Below, piece after piece: positions 41,651 through 56,710 of a DNA stretch of 64,000 nt. Below the pieces are notes generated by a model, which worked only from the letters and a program-made list of their open reading frames with translations, did not search any database and was not told where the DNA came from. The position numbers were made by a program, and so were the translations under genes. Origin of the DNA: Taudactylus pleione (Eukaryota > Chordata > Amphibia > Anura > Myobatrachidae); NCBI GenBank assembly GCA_031769625.1, contig JAUIMM010002023.1, positions 1 through 64,000 on the forward strand, written 5' to 3'. The first letter of the stretch is position 1; each line of letters begins with the position of its first letter.

Positions 41651-44600
41651 CAATATTATATACTATGTACCACTATAAAGCTCTACACCATATTCTATAC
41701 TATATACAACTATACAGCATATTCTATACTATGTACCACTATACAGCTCTACACCAAATTCTATACTATGTGCAACTATACAGATCTACACCATATTCTA
41801 TACTATGTACCTCTATACAACATATTCTATGTACCACTATACACCACATTCTATACTTTGTACCACTATACACCTCTATTGCCACATTCTAGATTATGTA
41901 CCACTATACACCATATTCTACACTATGTACCACTATACACTATATTCTATACTATGTACCACTGTACAACATATTCTATTCTATATACCACTATACAGGG
42001 CTACCCCATATTCTATACCATGTACCACTATACACCATATTCTATACTATGTACTATAAACCATATTCTATACTATGTACTATACACCATATTCTATACT
42101 ATGTACCAATATACACCATATTCTATACTATGTACCACTATACAGCTCTACATCAAATTCAATACAATATACCACTATACACCATATTCTATGCTATGTA
42201 CCACTATACACAATATTCTGTACTATGTACCACTATACACCATATTCTATACTATATACCACTATACACCATTTTCTATACTATATACCACTATACAACA
42301 TATTCTATACTATATACCACTATACAGGGCTACCCCATATTCTATACCATGTACCACTATTCACCATATTCTATACTATGTACTATACACCATATTCTAT
42401 ACTATGTACCACTATACACCATATTCTATACTATGTACCACTATACAGCTCTACATCATATTCTATACAATAAACCACTATACACCATATTTTATACTAT
42501 GTACCACTATACACCATATTCTATACTATGTACCACTATAAAGCTCTACACCACATTCTATACTTTATACCACTATACACCAAATTCTATACTATGTTGC
42601 ACTATTCACCATATTCTATACTATATACCACTATACAGCTCTACACCATATTCTATACTGTATACCACTATACACCATATTCTATTCTATGTACCACTAT
42701 ACACCTCTACACCATATTCTATACTATGTACCACTATACAGCTCTATACCACATTCTATACTATGTACCACTATACAGCTCTACACCATATTCTATACTA
42801 TATACTTCTATACACCACATTCTAAACTTAGATCCAAAATACACGAAATTCTATACTATGTAACACTATACACCACATTCTATACTATGTACCACTATAC
42901 AGCACTACACCACATTCTATAATTTGTACCACTATACACCACATTCTATACTATGTACCACTATAATGCTCTACACCATATTCTATACTATGTACCACTA
43001 TACACCATATTCTATACTATGTACCACTATACACCACATTCTAGACTATGTAGCACTACACACCATATTCTATGTACCACTTTACACCACATTCTAGACT
43101 ATGTACCATTATACACCATATTCTATACTTTGTACCTTTTTACACCATATTCTATACTATTTACCTCTATACACCATATTCTATACTATATACCACTATT
43201 AACCATATTCTATACAATGTACCACTATACACCATATTCTATACTATATACAACTATACAGCTCTACCCCATATTCTATACTATGTACCACTATACACCA
43301 TATTCTATACTATGAACCACTATAAAGCTCTACACCATATTCTATACAATTTACCACTATACACCATATTCTATACTATGTACCACTATACACCTCTACA
43401 CCATATTCTATGCTATGTTCCACTATACAGCTCTATACCACATTCTATACTATGTACAACTGTACAGCTCTACACCATATTCTATACTAGATACTGCTAT
43501 AGACAACATTCTATACTATGTACCACTATACACCACATTCTATACTATGTACCACTATACACCATATTCTATACTATGTACCACTATACACCATATACTA
43601 TACTATGTACCACAATACACCACATTCTATACTATGTACCATTATACAGCTTTACACCACATTCTATACTATGAACCTCTATACAACACATTCTATACTA
43701 TGTATCACTATACAGCTCTACACCACATTCTATACTATATACCTCTGTACACCATATTCTATACTATGTACCACTATACAGCGCAACACCAAATTCTATA
43801 CTATGTACCGCTATACACCATATTCTATACTATGTACCTCTATACACCATATTCTATACAATGTACCACTATACACCATATTCTATACTATGTACCACAA
43901 TACACCATATTCTACACTATGTACCACTATACACCGTATTCAATAATATGTACCACTATACACCATATTCTATAATATGTACCTCTATACACCATATTCT
44001 ATACTATGTATCACTATACACCATATTCTATACTATGTACCACAATACAGCTCTACACCATATTCTATACTATGTACCACAATACAGCACTACACCATAT
44101 TCTATACTATGTACCACTATACAGCTCTACACCATATTCTATACTATGTACCACTATACACCATATTCTATACTATGTACCACTATACACCATATTCTAT
44201 ACTATGTACCACTATACAGCTCTACACCACATTCTATACTATGTTCCTCTCTACAGCTCTACACCGTATCCTATACTATGTACTACTAAACACCACATTC
44301 TATACTATGTACCACTATACAGCTCTACACCATATACAACTATACACCACATTCTATACTATGTACCATTACACCACACTCTATACTATGTACCACTATG
44401 TACCACTATACACCACATTCAATACTATGTACCACCTTACAGCATATTCTATACTATGTACCTCTATACACCATATTCTATACTATGTACCACTATACAC
44501 CATATGCTACACTATGTACCACTTTACAGCTCTACTCCACATTCTATACTATACACCACTATACACCATATTCTATACTATGTAGCACTATACACCATAT

Positions 44601-45337
44601 TCTATACTACGTACCACTATACAGCTCTACATCATATTCTATGCTATGTATCACTATACAAAATACTGTATAGTATGTACTTCTTTACAACTCTACACCA
44701 TATTCTATACTATATACCACTATACTCCATATTGTATACTATGTACCACTATACAGCTCTACACCATATTCTATTCTATGTACCACTATACAGCTCTACC
44801 CCATAATCTATACTATAAACCACATTCTATACTATGTACCATTATACAGCTCTACACCACATTCTGTACTATGTACCACTATATACCACATTCTATACTA
44901 TGTACTACTACACAGCTCTACACCATATTCTATACTATGTACCACTATACATCTCTAGTCCACATTCTATACTATGTACCACTGTACACCATATTCTATA
45001 ATATGTACCACGGTACACCACATTCTAGACTATGTACCACTATACAACATATTCTATACTATTTACTTCTATACACTATATTCTATACTATGTACCACTA
45101 TACACCATATTCTATACTATATTGCATTATACAGCTCTACACCACATTCTATATTATGTACCACTATACACCACATTCTATACTATGTACCATTATCTAG
45201 CTCTGTACCGCATTCTATACTATGTACCACAATACACCATATTCAATACTATGTACCACTATACAGCTCTACTCCACATTCTATACTATGTACCACTAAA
45301 CACCATATTCTATGTAACACTATACACCACATTCTAA

Positions 45338-45358
45338 ACTATGTCTGAATATACACCA
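45338..45358 (-). other. Empty target site, HOR copy 1
   Basis: The string ACTATGTCTGAATATACACC lies here in an uninterrupted monomer context. The upstream sequence (a TTCTATGTAACACTATAC monomer, then ACACCACATTC) matches that directly left of the transposon. It represents the pre-insertion state of the site at 46,526-46,928. Confidence 0.8.
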
Positions 45359-46525
45359 TATTCTATACTATGTACCTCTATACACCATAATTTATACTAT
45401 TTACCACTATACACCACATTCTATACTATGTAGCACTATACACCATATTCTATACTATGTACCTCTATACACCATATTCTATGCTATGTACCACTATACA
45501 CCATATTCTATATTATGTACCACAAAACACCATATTCTACACTATGTACCACTATATACCTTATTCTATACTATATACCATTATAAAGCTCTACCCCATA
45601 TTCTATACCATGTACCACTATACACCATATTCTATACTTTGTACAATACACCATATTCTTTACTATGTACCATTATACACCATATTCTATATACCACTAT
45701 ACACCACATTCTATACTATGTACCACTATACAGCTCTATACCACATTCTAGACTATGTACCACTATACACCATATTCTATACTATGTACCACTATACACC
45801 ATATTCTATACTATGTACTATTCAACATATTCTATATTATGTATCACTATACACCATATTCTATACTATGTACCACTATACAGCTCTACATCATATATTA
45901 TACAATATACCACTATACACCATATTCTAAACTATGTACCACTATACACCATATTCTATACTATGTACCACTATACACCTTATTCTATACCATATTCCAC
46001 TATACACTATATTCTATACTATGTTGCACTATACACCATATTCTATACTGTATACCACAATACACCATATTCTATTCTATGTACCACTATACACCTCTAC
46101 ACCATATTCTATACTATGTACCACTATACAGCTCTATACCACATTCTACACTATGTACCACTATACAGCTCTACACCATATTCTATACTATATACTACTG
46201 TACACCATATTCTAAACTTAGTACCACTATACAACATATTCTATACTATGTACTTCTATACACCATATTCTATACTATGTACCACTATACACTACATTCT
46301 ATACTATGTACCATTATACAGCTCTATACCACATTCTATATTATGTACCACTATACACCACATTCTATACTATGTGCACTATACAGCTCTATACCACATT
46401 CTATACTATGTACCACAATACACCATATTCTATACTATGCACCACTATACAGCTCTGAACCACAATCTATACTATGTACCACTATATACCATATTCTATG
46501 TAACACTATATACCACATTCTAGAC

Positions 46526-46528
46526 TAT
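46526..46528. repeat. Target site duplication, left (TAT)
   Basis: TAT directly precedes the element. Removing the element and one TAT gives a sequence matching the empty sites at 45,338 and 48,638, apart from two base differences to the right. Confidence 0.72.
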
Positions 46529-46546
46529 GGGCCTGATTCAGACCCA
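46529..46546 (+). repeat. Left terminal inverted repeat
   Basis: GGGCCTGATTCAGACCCA. It aligns without gaps to the complement of the right end, with mismatches at positions 3, 7 and 15. Confidence 0.82.
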
Positions 46547-46663
46547 CTCGCGAGTTGCTGTCAGCTCGCAAGTGGGTCGATGTTATGGACTGAGCATGCG
46601 CACGACGGAGGGAGCATGCCGGGGGCGTGCCTCCCTGATGGGGGAGTTCCCTCCCTGTCAGTG

Positions 46664-46700
46664 GGAGTGATTTTGGCTCTGATAGAGCCAAAATCACTCC
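46664..46700. repeat. Perfect 17-bp stem, 3-base loop
   Basis: GGAGTGATTTTGGCTCT (46,664-46,680) pairs perfectly with 46,684-46,700 around a GAT loop. It is the longest perfect stem in the element and lies near its centre. Confidence 0.92.
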
Positions 46701-46791
46701 AGAGCTTGCGGTTGAAAACCTCAACCGCATGCTCCGGCTCGCAAATTCGATGGTCGCGATGGACGAGACCATCGTGACCATCACAATGCAT

Positions 46792-46832
46792 GCTCGTATA
46801 GCCTGTGGGTGGTGACCCACAGCTATACGAGC
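46792..46832. repeat. 18-bp stem with one bulge
   Basis: 46,792-46,810 pairs with 46,815-46,832 (ACCCACAGCTATACGAGC) with one unpaired C on the left side and a GGTG loop. Its right foot overlaps the next hairpin, GAGCGTCC/GGACGCTC (46,829-46,848). Confidence 0.9.
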
Positions 46833-46864
46833 GTCCAGGAGGACGCTCCATGAAAATGGAGCCC

Positions 46865-46919
46865 GGCCCTCATTCAGAGCGTGCGCTCTGCTCAGAGCGT
46901 ATGGCTCTGAATGAGGGCC
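46865..46919. repeat. Right end hairpin containing a second TIR copy
   Basis: GGCCCTCATTCAGAGC (46,865-46,880) is the exact inverse of the right terminus 46,904-46,919, a perfect 16-bp stem. The interior folds again (GCGCTCTG 46,883-46,890 with 46,893-46,900, one mismatch). The element thus ends in a hairpin whose inner arm is an additional TIR copy, more similar to the right end than the left TIR is. Confidence 0.9.
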
Positions 46920-46922
46920 TAT
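46920..46922. repeat. Target site duplication, right (TAT)
   Basis: TAT follows the element and is continued by ATCTGACTATACACC, which aligns with GTCTGAATATACACC of the empty sites (13 of 15). Confidence 0.72.
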
Positions 46923-48637
46923 ATCTGACTATACACCATATTCTATACTATGTACCTCTATACACCATAATTTATACTATGTACCACTATACACCACATT
47001 CTATACTATGTACCACTATACACCATATTCTTTACTATGTACCACAAAACACCATATTCTATACTATTTTCCACTATATACCATATTCTATACTATAAAC
47101 CGCTATACACCATATTTTATACTATGTACCAATATAAAGCTCTACCCCATATTCTAAACCATGTACCACTATACACCATATTCTATACTTTGTACAATAC
47201 ACCATATTCTTTACTATGTACCATTATACACCATATTCTATGTACCACTATACACCACATTCTATACTATGTACCACTATACAACATATTCTATACTATA
47301 TACCACTATGCAGCTCTACCCAATATTCTATACCATGTACCAGTATACACCATATTCTATACTATGTACCACAATACAACATATTCTATACTATATACCA
47401 CTATAAAGCTCTACCCCATATTCTATACCATGTACCAATATACACCATATTCTATACTATGTACTATACACCATATTCTATACTATATACCACTATACAC
47501 CATATTCTATACTATGTACCACTATACAGCTCTACATCATATTCTATACAATATACCACTATACACCATATTCTATGCTATGTACCACTATACACCATAT
47601 TCTGTACTATGTACCACTATACACCATATTCTATACTATATATACCAATATACACCATATTCTATACTATGTACCATTATACACCATATTCTATACTATG
47701 TACCACTATACACCATATTCTATACTATATACCACTATACAGCTCTACACCATATTTTTTACTGTATACCACTATACACCATATTCTATTCTATGTTCCA
47801 CTATACACCTCTACACCATATTCTATACTATGTACCACTATACAGCTTTATAGCACATTCTATACTATGTACCACTATACAGCTCTACACCATATTCTAT
47901 ATGATATACTACTATACTATTAATTTGTGCTCTACACCACATTCTGTACTTCATACCACTATACACCAAATTCTATACTATGTTGCACTATACACCATAT
48001 TCTATACTATATACCACTATACAGCTCTACACCATATTCTATACTATGTTCCACTATAAAGCTCTATACCACATTCTATACTATGTACCACTATACAGCT
48101 CTTCACCATATTCTATATGATATACTACTATACGCCACATTCTAAACTTAGTACCACAATACACGATATTCCATACTATGTAACACTATACACCACATTC
48201 TATACTATGTACCACTATAAAGCTCTTCACCATATTCTATACTATATACTACTATACAACATATTCTAAAACTTAATACCACAATACACGATATTCTATA
48301 CTATGTAACACTATACACCACATTCTATACTATGTACCACTGTACACCACATTCTAGACTATGTACCACTATACAACATATTCTATACTATGTACCACTA
48401 TACACCACATTCTATACTATCTACCAATATACAGCTCTATACCACATTCTATATTATGTACCACTATACACCACATTCTATACTATGTACCACTATACAG
48501 CTCTATACCGCATTCTATACTATGTACCACATTACTACATATTCTATACTATGCACCACTATACAGCTCTATACCACATTCTATACTATGTACCACTAAA
48601 CACCATATTCTATGTAATACTATACACCACATTCTAG

Positions 48638-48660
48638 ACTATGTCTGAATATATACCATA
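48638..48660 (-). other. Empty target site, HOR copy 3
   Basis: GACTATGTCTGAATATATACC in an uninterrupted array, preceded as at the insertion site by a TTCTATGTAATACTATAC monomer and ACACCACATTCTA. It is the second uninterrupted counterpart of the transposon site. Confidence 0.8.
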
Positions 48661-51392
48661 TTCTTAACTATGTACCTCTATATACCATAATTTATACTAT
48701 GTACCACTATACCCCACATTCTATACAATGTAGCACTAAACACAATATTCTATACTATGTACCTCTATACATCATATTCTATACTATGTACCACTATACA
48801 CCATATTCTATACTATGTACCACAAAACACCATATTCTATGCTATGTACCACTATACACACCATATTCTATACTATAAACCGCTATACACCATATTTTAT
48901 ACTATGTACCACCATACAACACATTCTATACTATGTACCACTATACAGCTCTACACCATATTCTATACTATGTTCCTCTATACAGCATATTCTATACTAT
49001 GTACCACTATACACCATATTCTATACTATGTACCACTATACACACCATATTCTATATTATATACCTCTATACACCATTTTCTATACTATGTACCACTATA
49101 CACCATATTCTATGCTATGTAGCACAATACAGCTCTACACCACATTCTATACTATGTACCACTATACACCATATTCTATGTACCACTATACACCACATTC
49201 TAGGCTATGTACCACTATACACCATATTCTATACTATGTACCTCTATACACCATATTCTATACTATGTACCACTATACACCACATTCTATACTATGTACC
49301 ATTATACAGCTCTAAATCAAATTCTATAATATGTACCACTATACACCATATTCTATACTATGTACCACAATACACCATAATCTATACTATGTACCTCTAT
49401 ACACCATATTCTATACTGTGTACCACTATACACCATATTCTATACTATGTGCCACAATACACCATATTCTATACTATTTACCACTATATACCATATTCTA
49501 TACTATATTTTGCTATACACCATATTTTATACTATGTACCACTATACAACACATTCTATACTATGTAGCACTATACACCATATTCTATACTATGTACGAC
49601 TATACACCATATTCTATACTATGTACATCTATACAAAATATTCTATACTATGTACCACTATACACCATATTCTATATTATGTACCACTATAAACCATATT
49701 CTATACTATAAACAACTATACAGCTCACCCCATTTTCTATACTATGTACCTCTATACACCATAATTTATACTATGTACCACTATACACCACATTCTATAC
49801 TATGTAGCACTATAGACCATATTCTATACTATGTACTACTATACACCATTTTCTATGCTATGAAACACTATACAGCTCTACACCATATTCTATACTATAT
49901 ACCACTATACACCATATTCTGTACTATATACCACTATTCACCTCTACACCATATTCTATACTATGTACCACTATACAGCTGTATACCACATTCTATATTA
50001 TGTACCACTATACAGCTCGACACCATATTCTATACTATGTACCACTATACACCATATTCTATACTATGTACCACTATACACCATATTCTATACTATGTAC
50101 CTCTATACACCATTTTCTATACTATGTACCACTATACACCATATTCTATGCTATGTAGCACAATACAGCCCTACACCACATTCTATACTATGTACCACTA
50201 TACACCATATTCTATGTACCACTATACACCACATTCTAGGCTATGTACCACTATACACCATATTCTATACTATGTACCTCTATACACCATATTCTATACT
50301 ATGTACCACTATACAACACATTCTATACTATGTACCATTATACAGCTCTAAATCAAATTCTATACTATGTACCACTATACACCACATTCTATACTATGTA
50401 CAATTACACAGCTCTACATCACATTCTATAATATGTACCACTATACACCATATTCTATACTATGTACCACTATACAGCTCTACACCACATTCTATACTAT
50501 GTACCACTATACACCATATTCTATGTACCACTATACACCACATTCTAGACTATATACCACTATACACCACATTCTATACTATGTACCTCTATACACCATA
50601 ATTTATACTATGTACCACTATACACCACATTCTATACTATGTACCTCTATACACCATATTCTATACTATGTACCACTATACAACACATTCTATACTATGT
50701 AGCACTATACACCATATTCTATACTATGTACCTCTATACACCATATTCTATACTATGTACGACTATACACCATATTCTATTCTATGTACCACAATACACC
50801 ATAATCTATACTATGTTCCACTCTACATCTCTACTCCACATTCTATACTATGTTCCTCTATACACCATATTCTATACTATGTACCACTATATAGCTCTAC
50901 ACCAAATTTTATACTATGTACCACTGTACACCATATTCTATACTATGTACCTCTATACACCATATTCTATACTATGTACCACAATACACCATATTCTATA
51001 CTATGTACCACTATACATCTCTACACCACAATCTATACTATGTACCTCTATACACCATATTCTATACTATGTACCACTATACACACCATATTCTATACTA
51101 TTTACCTCTATACACCATTTTCTATACTATGTACCACTATACACCATATTCTGTGCTATGTAGCACAATACAGCTCTACACCATATTCTATACTATGTAC
51201 CACTATACAGCACTACACCATATTCTATACTATGTACCACTTTACAGGTCTACACCATATTCTATACTATCTACCACTATTCACCATATTCTATACTATT
51301 AACCACTATACAGCTCTACATCACTTTCTGTACTATATACCACTATACACCATTTTCTATACTATGTAGCACTATACACCATATTCTAGACT

Positions 51393-54300
51393 ATGTACCA
51401 CTATATTCAATATTCTATACTATGTACATCTATACACCATATTCTATACTATGTACCTCTATACACCATATTCTATACTGTATACCACTATACACCATAT
51501 TCTATACTGTGTACCACTATTCATCTCTACACCACATTCTATACTATGTTCCTCTATACACCATATTCTATACTATGTACCACTATATAGCTCTTCACCA
51601 AATTCTATACTATGTACCACTATACACCACATTCTATACTATTTACCACTATACACCATATTCTATACTATGTACCTCTATACACCATATTCTATACTAT
51701 GTACCACTATACACCATATTCTATACTATGTATCACAATACACCATATTCTATACTATGTATCACAATACACCATATTCTATACTATGTACCACTATACA
51801 TCTCTACACCACAATCTATACTATGTACCTCTATACACCATATTCTATACTATGTACCACTATACACACCATATTCTATACTATTTACCTCTATACACCA
51901 TTTTCTATACTATTTACCACTATACACCATATTCTATGCTATGTAGCACAATACAGCTCTACACCATATTCTATACTATGTACCACTATACAGCACTACA
52001 CCATATTCTATACTATGTATCACTTTACAGGTCTACACCATATTCTATACTATGTACCACTATTCAACATATTCTATACTATTAACCACTATACAGCTCT
52101 ACATCACTTTCTGTACTATATACCACTATACACCATTTTCTATACTATGTAGAACTATACACCATATTCTAGACTATGTACCACTATATTCCATATTCTA
52201 TACTATGTACATCTATACACCATATTCTATACTATGTACCTCTATACAACATATTCTATACTGTATACCACTATACACCATATTATATACTGTGTACCAC
52301 TATTCATCTCTACACCACATTCTATACTATTTTCCTCTATACACCATATTCTATACTATGTACTACTATATAGCTCTTCACCAAATTCTATACTATGTAC
52401 CACTATACACCACATTCTATACTATTTACCACTATACACCATATTCTATACTATGTACCTCTATACACCATATTCTATACTATGTACCACTATACACCAT
52501 ATTCTATACTATGTATCACAATACACCATATTCTATACTGTGTACCACTATACACCATATTCTATACTATGTACCACAATACACACCATATTCTATACTA
52601 TGTACCGCTATACACCATTTTCTATACTGTGTACCACTATTCATCTCTACACCACATTCTATACTATGTTCCTCTATACACCATATTCTATACTATGTAC
52701 TACTATATAGCTCTTCACCAAATTCTATACTATGTACCACTATACACCACATTCTATACTATTTACCACTATACACCATATTCTATACTATGTACCTCTA
52801 TACACCACATTCTATACTATTTACCACTATTCAGCATATTCTATACTATATACCACTATACACCATATTCTATACTATGTACCACTATTCACCTCTACAC
52901 CATATTCTATACTATGTACCACTATACAGCTGTATACCACATTCTATACTATGTACCACTATACAGCTCTATAACATATTCTATACTATATACTACTATA
53001 CAACACATTTTATACTATGTACCACTATACACCATATTCTATTAAATGTAACACTATACACCACATTCTATACTATGTACCATTATACAGCTCTACACCA
53101 CATTATATACTATGTACCACTGTATACCATATTCTATACTATGTACCACTATACACCATATTCTATACTAAGTGCCACTATTCACCACATTCTATACTAT
53201 GTACCATTATACAGCTCTAAATCACATTCTATACTATGTACCACTATACACCACATTCTATACTATGTACCATTATACAGCTCTACACCACATTCTATAA
53301 TATGTACCACTATACACCATATTCTATACTATGTACAACTATACAGCTCTACACCACATTCTATACTATGTACCACTATACACCATATTCTATGTACCAT
53401 TATACCCCACATTCTAGACTATGTACCACTATACACCATATTCTATACTATGTACTTCTATACACCATATTCTATACTATGTACGACTATACACCATATT
53501 CTATAATAAATACCACAATACACCATAATCTATACTATGTTCCACTATACATCTCTACACCACATTCTATACTATGTTCCTCTATACAACATATTCTATA
53601 CTATGTACCACTATATAGCTCTACACCAAATTCTATACTATGTACCACTATACACCATATTCTATACTATGTACCTCTATACACCATATTCTATACTATG
53701 TACCACAATACACCATATTCTATACTATGTACCACTATACATCTCTACACCACATTCTATACTATGTTCCTCTATACACCATATTCTATACTATGTACCA
53801 CTATACACCATATTCTATACTATGTACCACTATACACACCATATTCTATACTATTTACCTCTATACACCATTTTCTATACTATGTACCACTATACACCAT
53901 ATTCTATGCTATGTAGCACAATACAGCTCTACACCATATTCTATACTATGTACCACTATACAGCACTACACCATATTCTATACTATGTACCACTTTACAG
54001 GTCTACACCATATTCTATACTATGTACCACTATTCAACATATTCTATACTATTAACCACTATACAGCTCTACATCACTTTCTGAACTATATACCACTATA
54101 CACCATTTTCTATACTATGTAGCACTATACACGATATTTTAGACTATGTACCACTATATTCCATATTCTATACTATGTACATCTATACACCATATTCTAT
54201 ACTATGTACCTCTATACACCATATTCTATACTGTATACCACTTTACACCATATTCTATACTGTGTACCACTATTCATCTCTACACCACATTCTATACTAT

Positions 54301-54900
54301 GTTCCTCTATACACCATATTCTATACTATGTACTACTATATAGCTCTTCACCAAATTCTATACTATGTACCACTATACACCACATTCTATACTATTTACC
54401 ACTATACACCATATTCTATACTATGTATCTCTATACACCATATTCTATACTATGTACCACTATACACCATATTCTATACTATGTATCACAATACACCGTA
54501 TTCTATACTGTGTACCACTATACACCATATTCTATACTATGTACCACAATACACACCATATTCTATACTATGTACAACAACACACCATATTCTATACTAT
54601 TTACAACTATATACCATATTCTATACTTTATTCCGCTATACACCATATTTTATACTATGTACCACTATACAACACATTCTATGCTATGTAGCACTATAAA
54701 CCATATTCTATACAATGTACCTCTATACACAATATTCTATACTATGTACTACTATACACCAAATTCTATACTATGTACCACAATACACCATGTTCTATAC
54801 TATGTACCACTATTCATCTCTACACCAAATTCTACACTATGTTCCTCTATACACCATATTCTATACTATGTACCACTATACACCACATTCTAAACTATGT
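51393..54900 (-). repeat. HOR block with 783- and 1970-bp steps
   Basis: The monomer series CCACTATATTCCATATTC (or CAATATTC), GTACATCTATACACC, GTACCTCTATACA and ACTGTATACCAC starts at about 51,393, 52,176 and 54,146. After each start the order (ATTCATCTCTACACC, TATAGCTCTTCACC, ATTTACCACTATACACC) is repeated with small substitutions. Confidence 0.8.
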
Positions 54901-56710
54901 ACCACTATACACCATATTCTATACTATGTACCTCTATTCACCATATTCTATACTATATACCACTATACACCATATTCTATACTATGTACCACTATTCACC
55001 TCTACACCATATTCTATACTATGTACCACTATACAGCTGTATACCACATTCTATACTATGTACCACTATACAGCTCTATACCATATTCTATACTATATAC
55101 TACTATACAACACATTTTATACTATGTACCACTATACACCATATTCTATTAAATGTAACACTATACACCACATTCTATACTATGTACCATTATACAGCTC
55201 TACACCACATTATATACTATGTACCACTGTATACCATATTCTATACTATGTACCACTATACACCACATTCTAGGCTATGTACCACTATACACCATATTCT
55301 ATACTATGTACCTCTATACACCATATTCTATACTAAGTACCACTATTCACCACATTCTATACTATGTACCATTATACAGCTCTAAATCACATTCTATACT
55401 ATGTACCACTATACACCACATTCTATACTATGTACCATTATACAGCTCTACACCACATTCTATAATATGTACCACTATACACCATATTCTATACTATGTA
55501 CAGCTATACAGCTCTACACCACATTCTATACTATGTACCACTATACACCATATTCTATGTACCATTATACCCCACATTCTAGACTATGTACCACTATACA
55601 CCATATTCTATACTATGTACTTCTATACACCATATTCTATACTATGTACCACTATACACCATATTCTATACTATGTATCACAATACACCATATTCTATAC
55701 TGTGTACCACTATACACCATATTCTATACTATGTACCACAATACACACCATATTCTATACTATGTACCGCTATACACCATTTTCTTTACAATGTACCACT
55801 ATACACCATATACTATGCTATGTAACACAATACAGCTCTACACCATATTCTATACTATTTACCATTATACAGCACTACACAATATTCTATACTATGTACC
55901 ACTTTACAGGTCTACACCAAATTCTATACAATGTACCACTATTCACCATATTCTATACTATGTACCACTATACAGCTCTACACCACATTCTGTACTATAT
56001 ACCACTATACACCATATTCTATACTATGTAGCACTATACACAATACTCTATACTATGCAGCACTGTACAGCTATTCACCATATTCTATACTATATACCAC
56101 TATACACCCTATTGTATACTATGTACCACTATACAGCTCTACACCATATTCTATTCTATGTACCACTATACAGCTCTACACCACATTCTATACTATGTAC
56201 CACTATACACCATATTCTAGACTATGTACCACTATACACCATATTCTATACTATGTACATCTATACACCATATTCTATACTATGTACCTCTATACACCAT
56301 TTCCTATACTATATACCACTATACACCATTTTCTAAACTATGTACCACTATAAACCATATTCTATACTATAAACAACTATACAGCTCACCCCATATTCTA
56401 TACTATGTACCTCTAAACACCATAATTTTTACTATGTACCAATATACACCACATTCTATACTATGTAGCACTATACACCATATTCTTTACTATGTACTAC
56501 TATACACCATTTTCTATACTATGAACCACTATACAGCTCTACACCATATTCTATACTATATACCACTATACACCATATTCTATACTATGTACCACTATAC
56601 AGCTGTATACCACATTCTATACTATGTACCACGATACAGCTCTACACCATGTTCTATACTATATACTACTATTCAACACATTATATACTATGTACCACTA
56701 TACACCATAT

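Larger units (their letters stand above)
35269..46528 (-). repeat. Region 4a: reverse array, heterogeneous
   Basis: All monomers are in reverse polarity up to the transposon. They are more diverged from one another than in region 1, and the 2.7-kb HOR is not evident. The 24-bp monomers (TTCTATGTACC) occur in several places, including doubled at about 40,088-40,125 and 40,990-41,030. Shortened ACTATGGACTATACACC and ACTATGTACTATACACC variants occur near 39,410 and 42,050-42,090. Confidence 0.92.
46529..46919. mobile_element. 391-bp non-autonomous DNA transposon (MITE) made of serial hairpins
   Basis: GC-rich and unrelated to the satellite. The ends are imperfect terminal inverted repeats: GGGCCTGATTCAGACCCA at the left, and GGCCCTCATTCAGAGCCA read inward from the right, 15 of 18 matching. 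TAT flanks both sides as an apparent 3-bp target duplication. Only spurious short reading frames are present, so it would need a transposase supplied elsewhere. A 3-bp duplication and GG-rich ends suggest the PIF/Harbinger group, but TAT is not the classic TWA target, so the superfamily is uncertain. Nearly the whole length folds into consecutive stem-loops: 46,541-46,578, 46,609-46,636, 46,664-46,700, 46,702-46,734, 46,749-46,782, 46,792-46,832, 46,829-46,848, 46,845-46,862 and 46,865-46,919. Many CpGs survive, consistent with a fairly recent insertion or low methylation. Confidence 0.85.

Noticed and set aside
44660..44690. Possible further polarity switch (CTGTATAGTATGTACTTC)
   Set aside because: Flanking monomers on both sides stay in reverse polarity. 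The string is a substituted monomer, not an inversion.
46506..46851. Minus-strand open frames of 104 and 96 codons and the plus-strand frame entering the element from the array
   Set aside because: They lie in the hairpin-rich MITE and run into satellite. Their content follows from inverted repeats, and no transposase or other motif is recognisable.
46529..46919. Structured ncRNA gene or riboswitch
   Set aside because: The multiple stems look RNA-like, but terminal inverted repeats, TAT duplications and two empty sites show a transposon insertion. No promoter or terminator is evident.
46529..46919. Confident assignment to a named transposon family or host species
   Set aside because: The TIR and GAGCATGC motifs resemble vertebrate MITEs from memory only. 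The TAT target is atypical for PIF/Harbinger, and no database comparison was possible.
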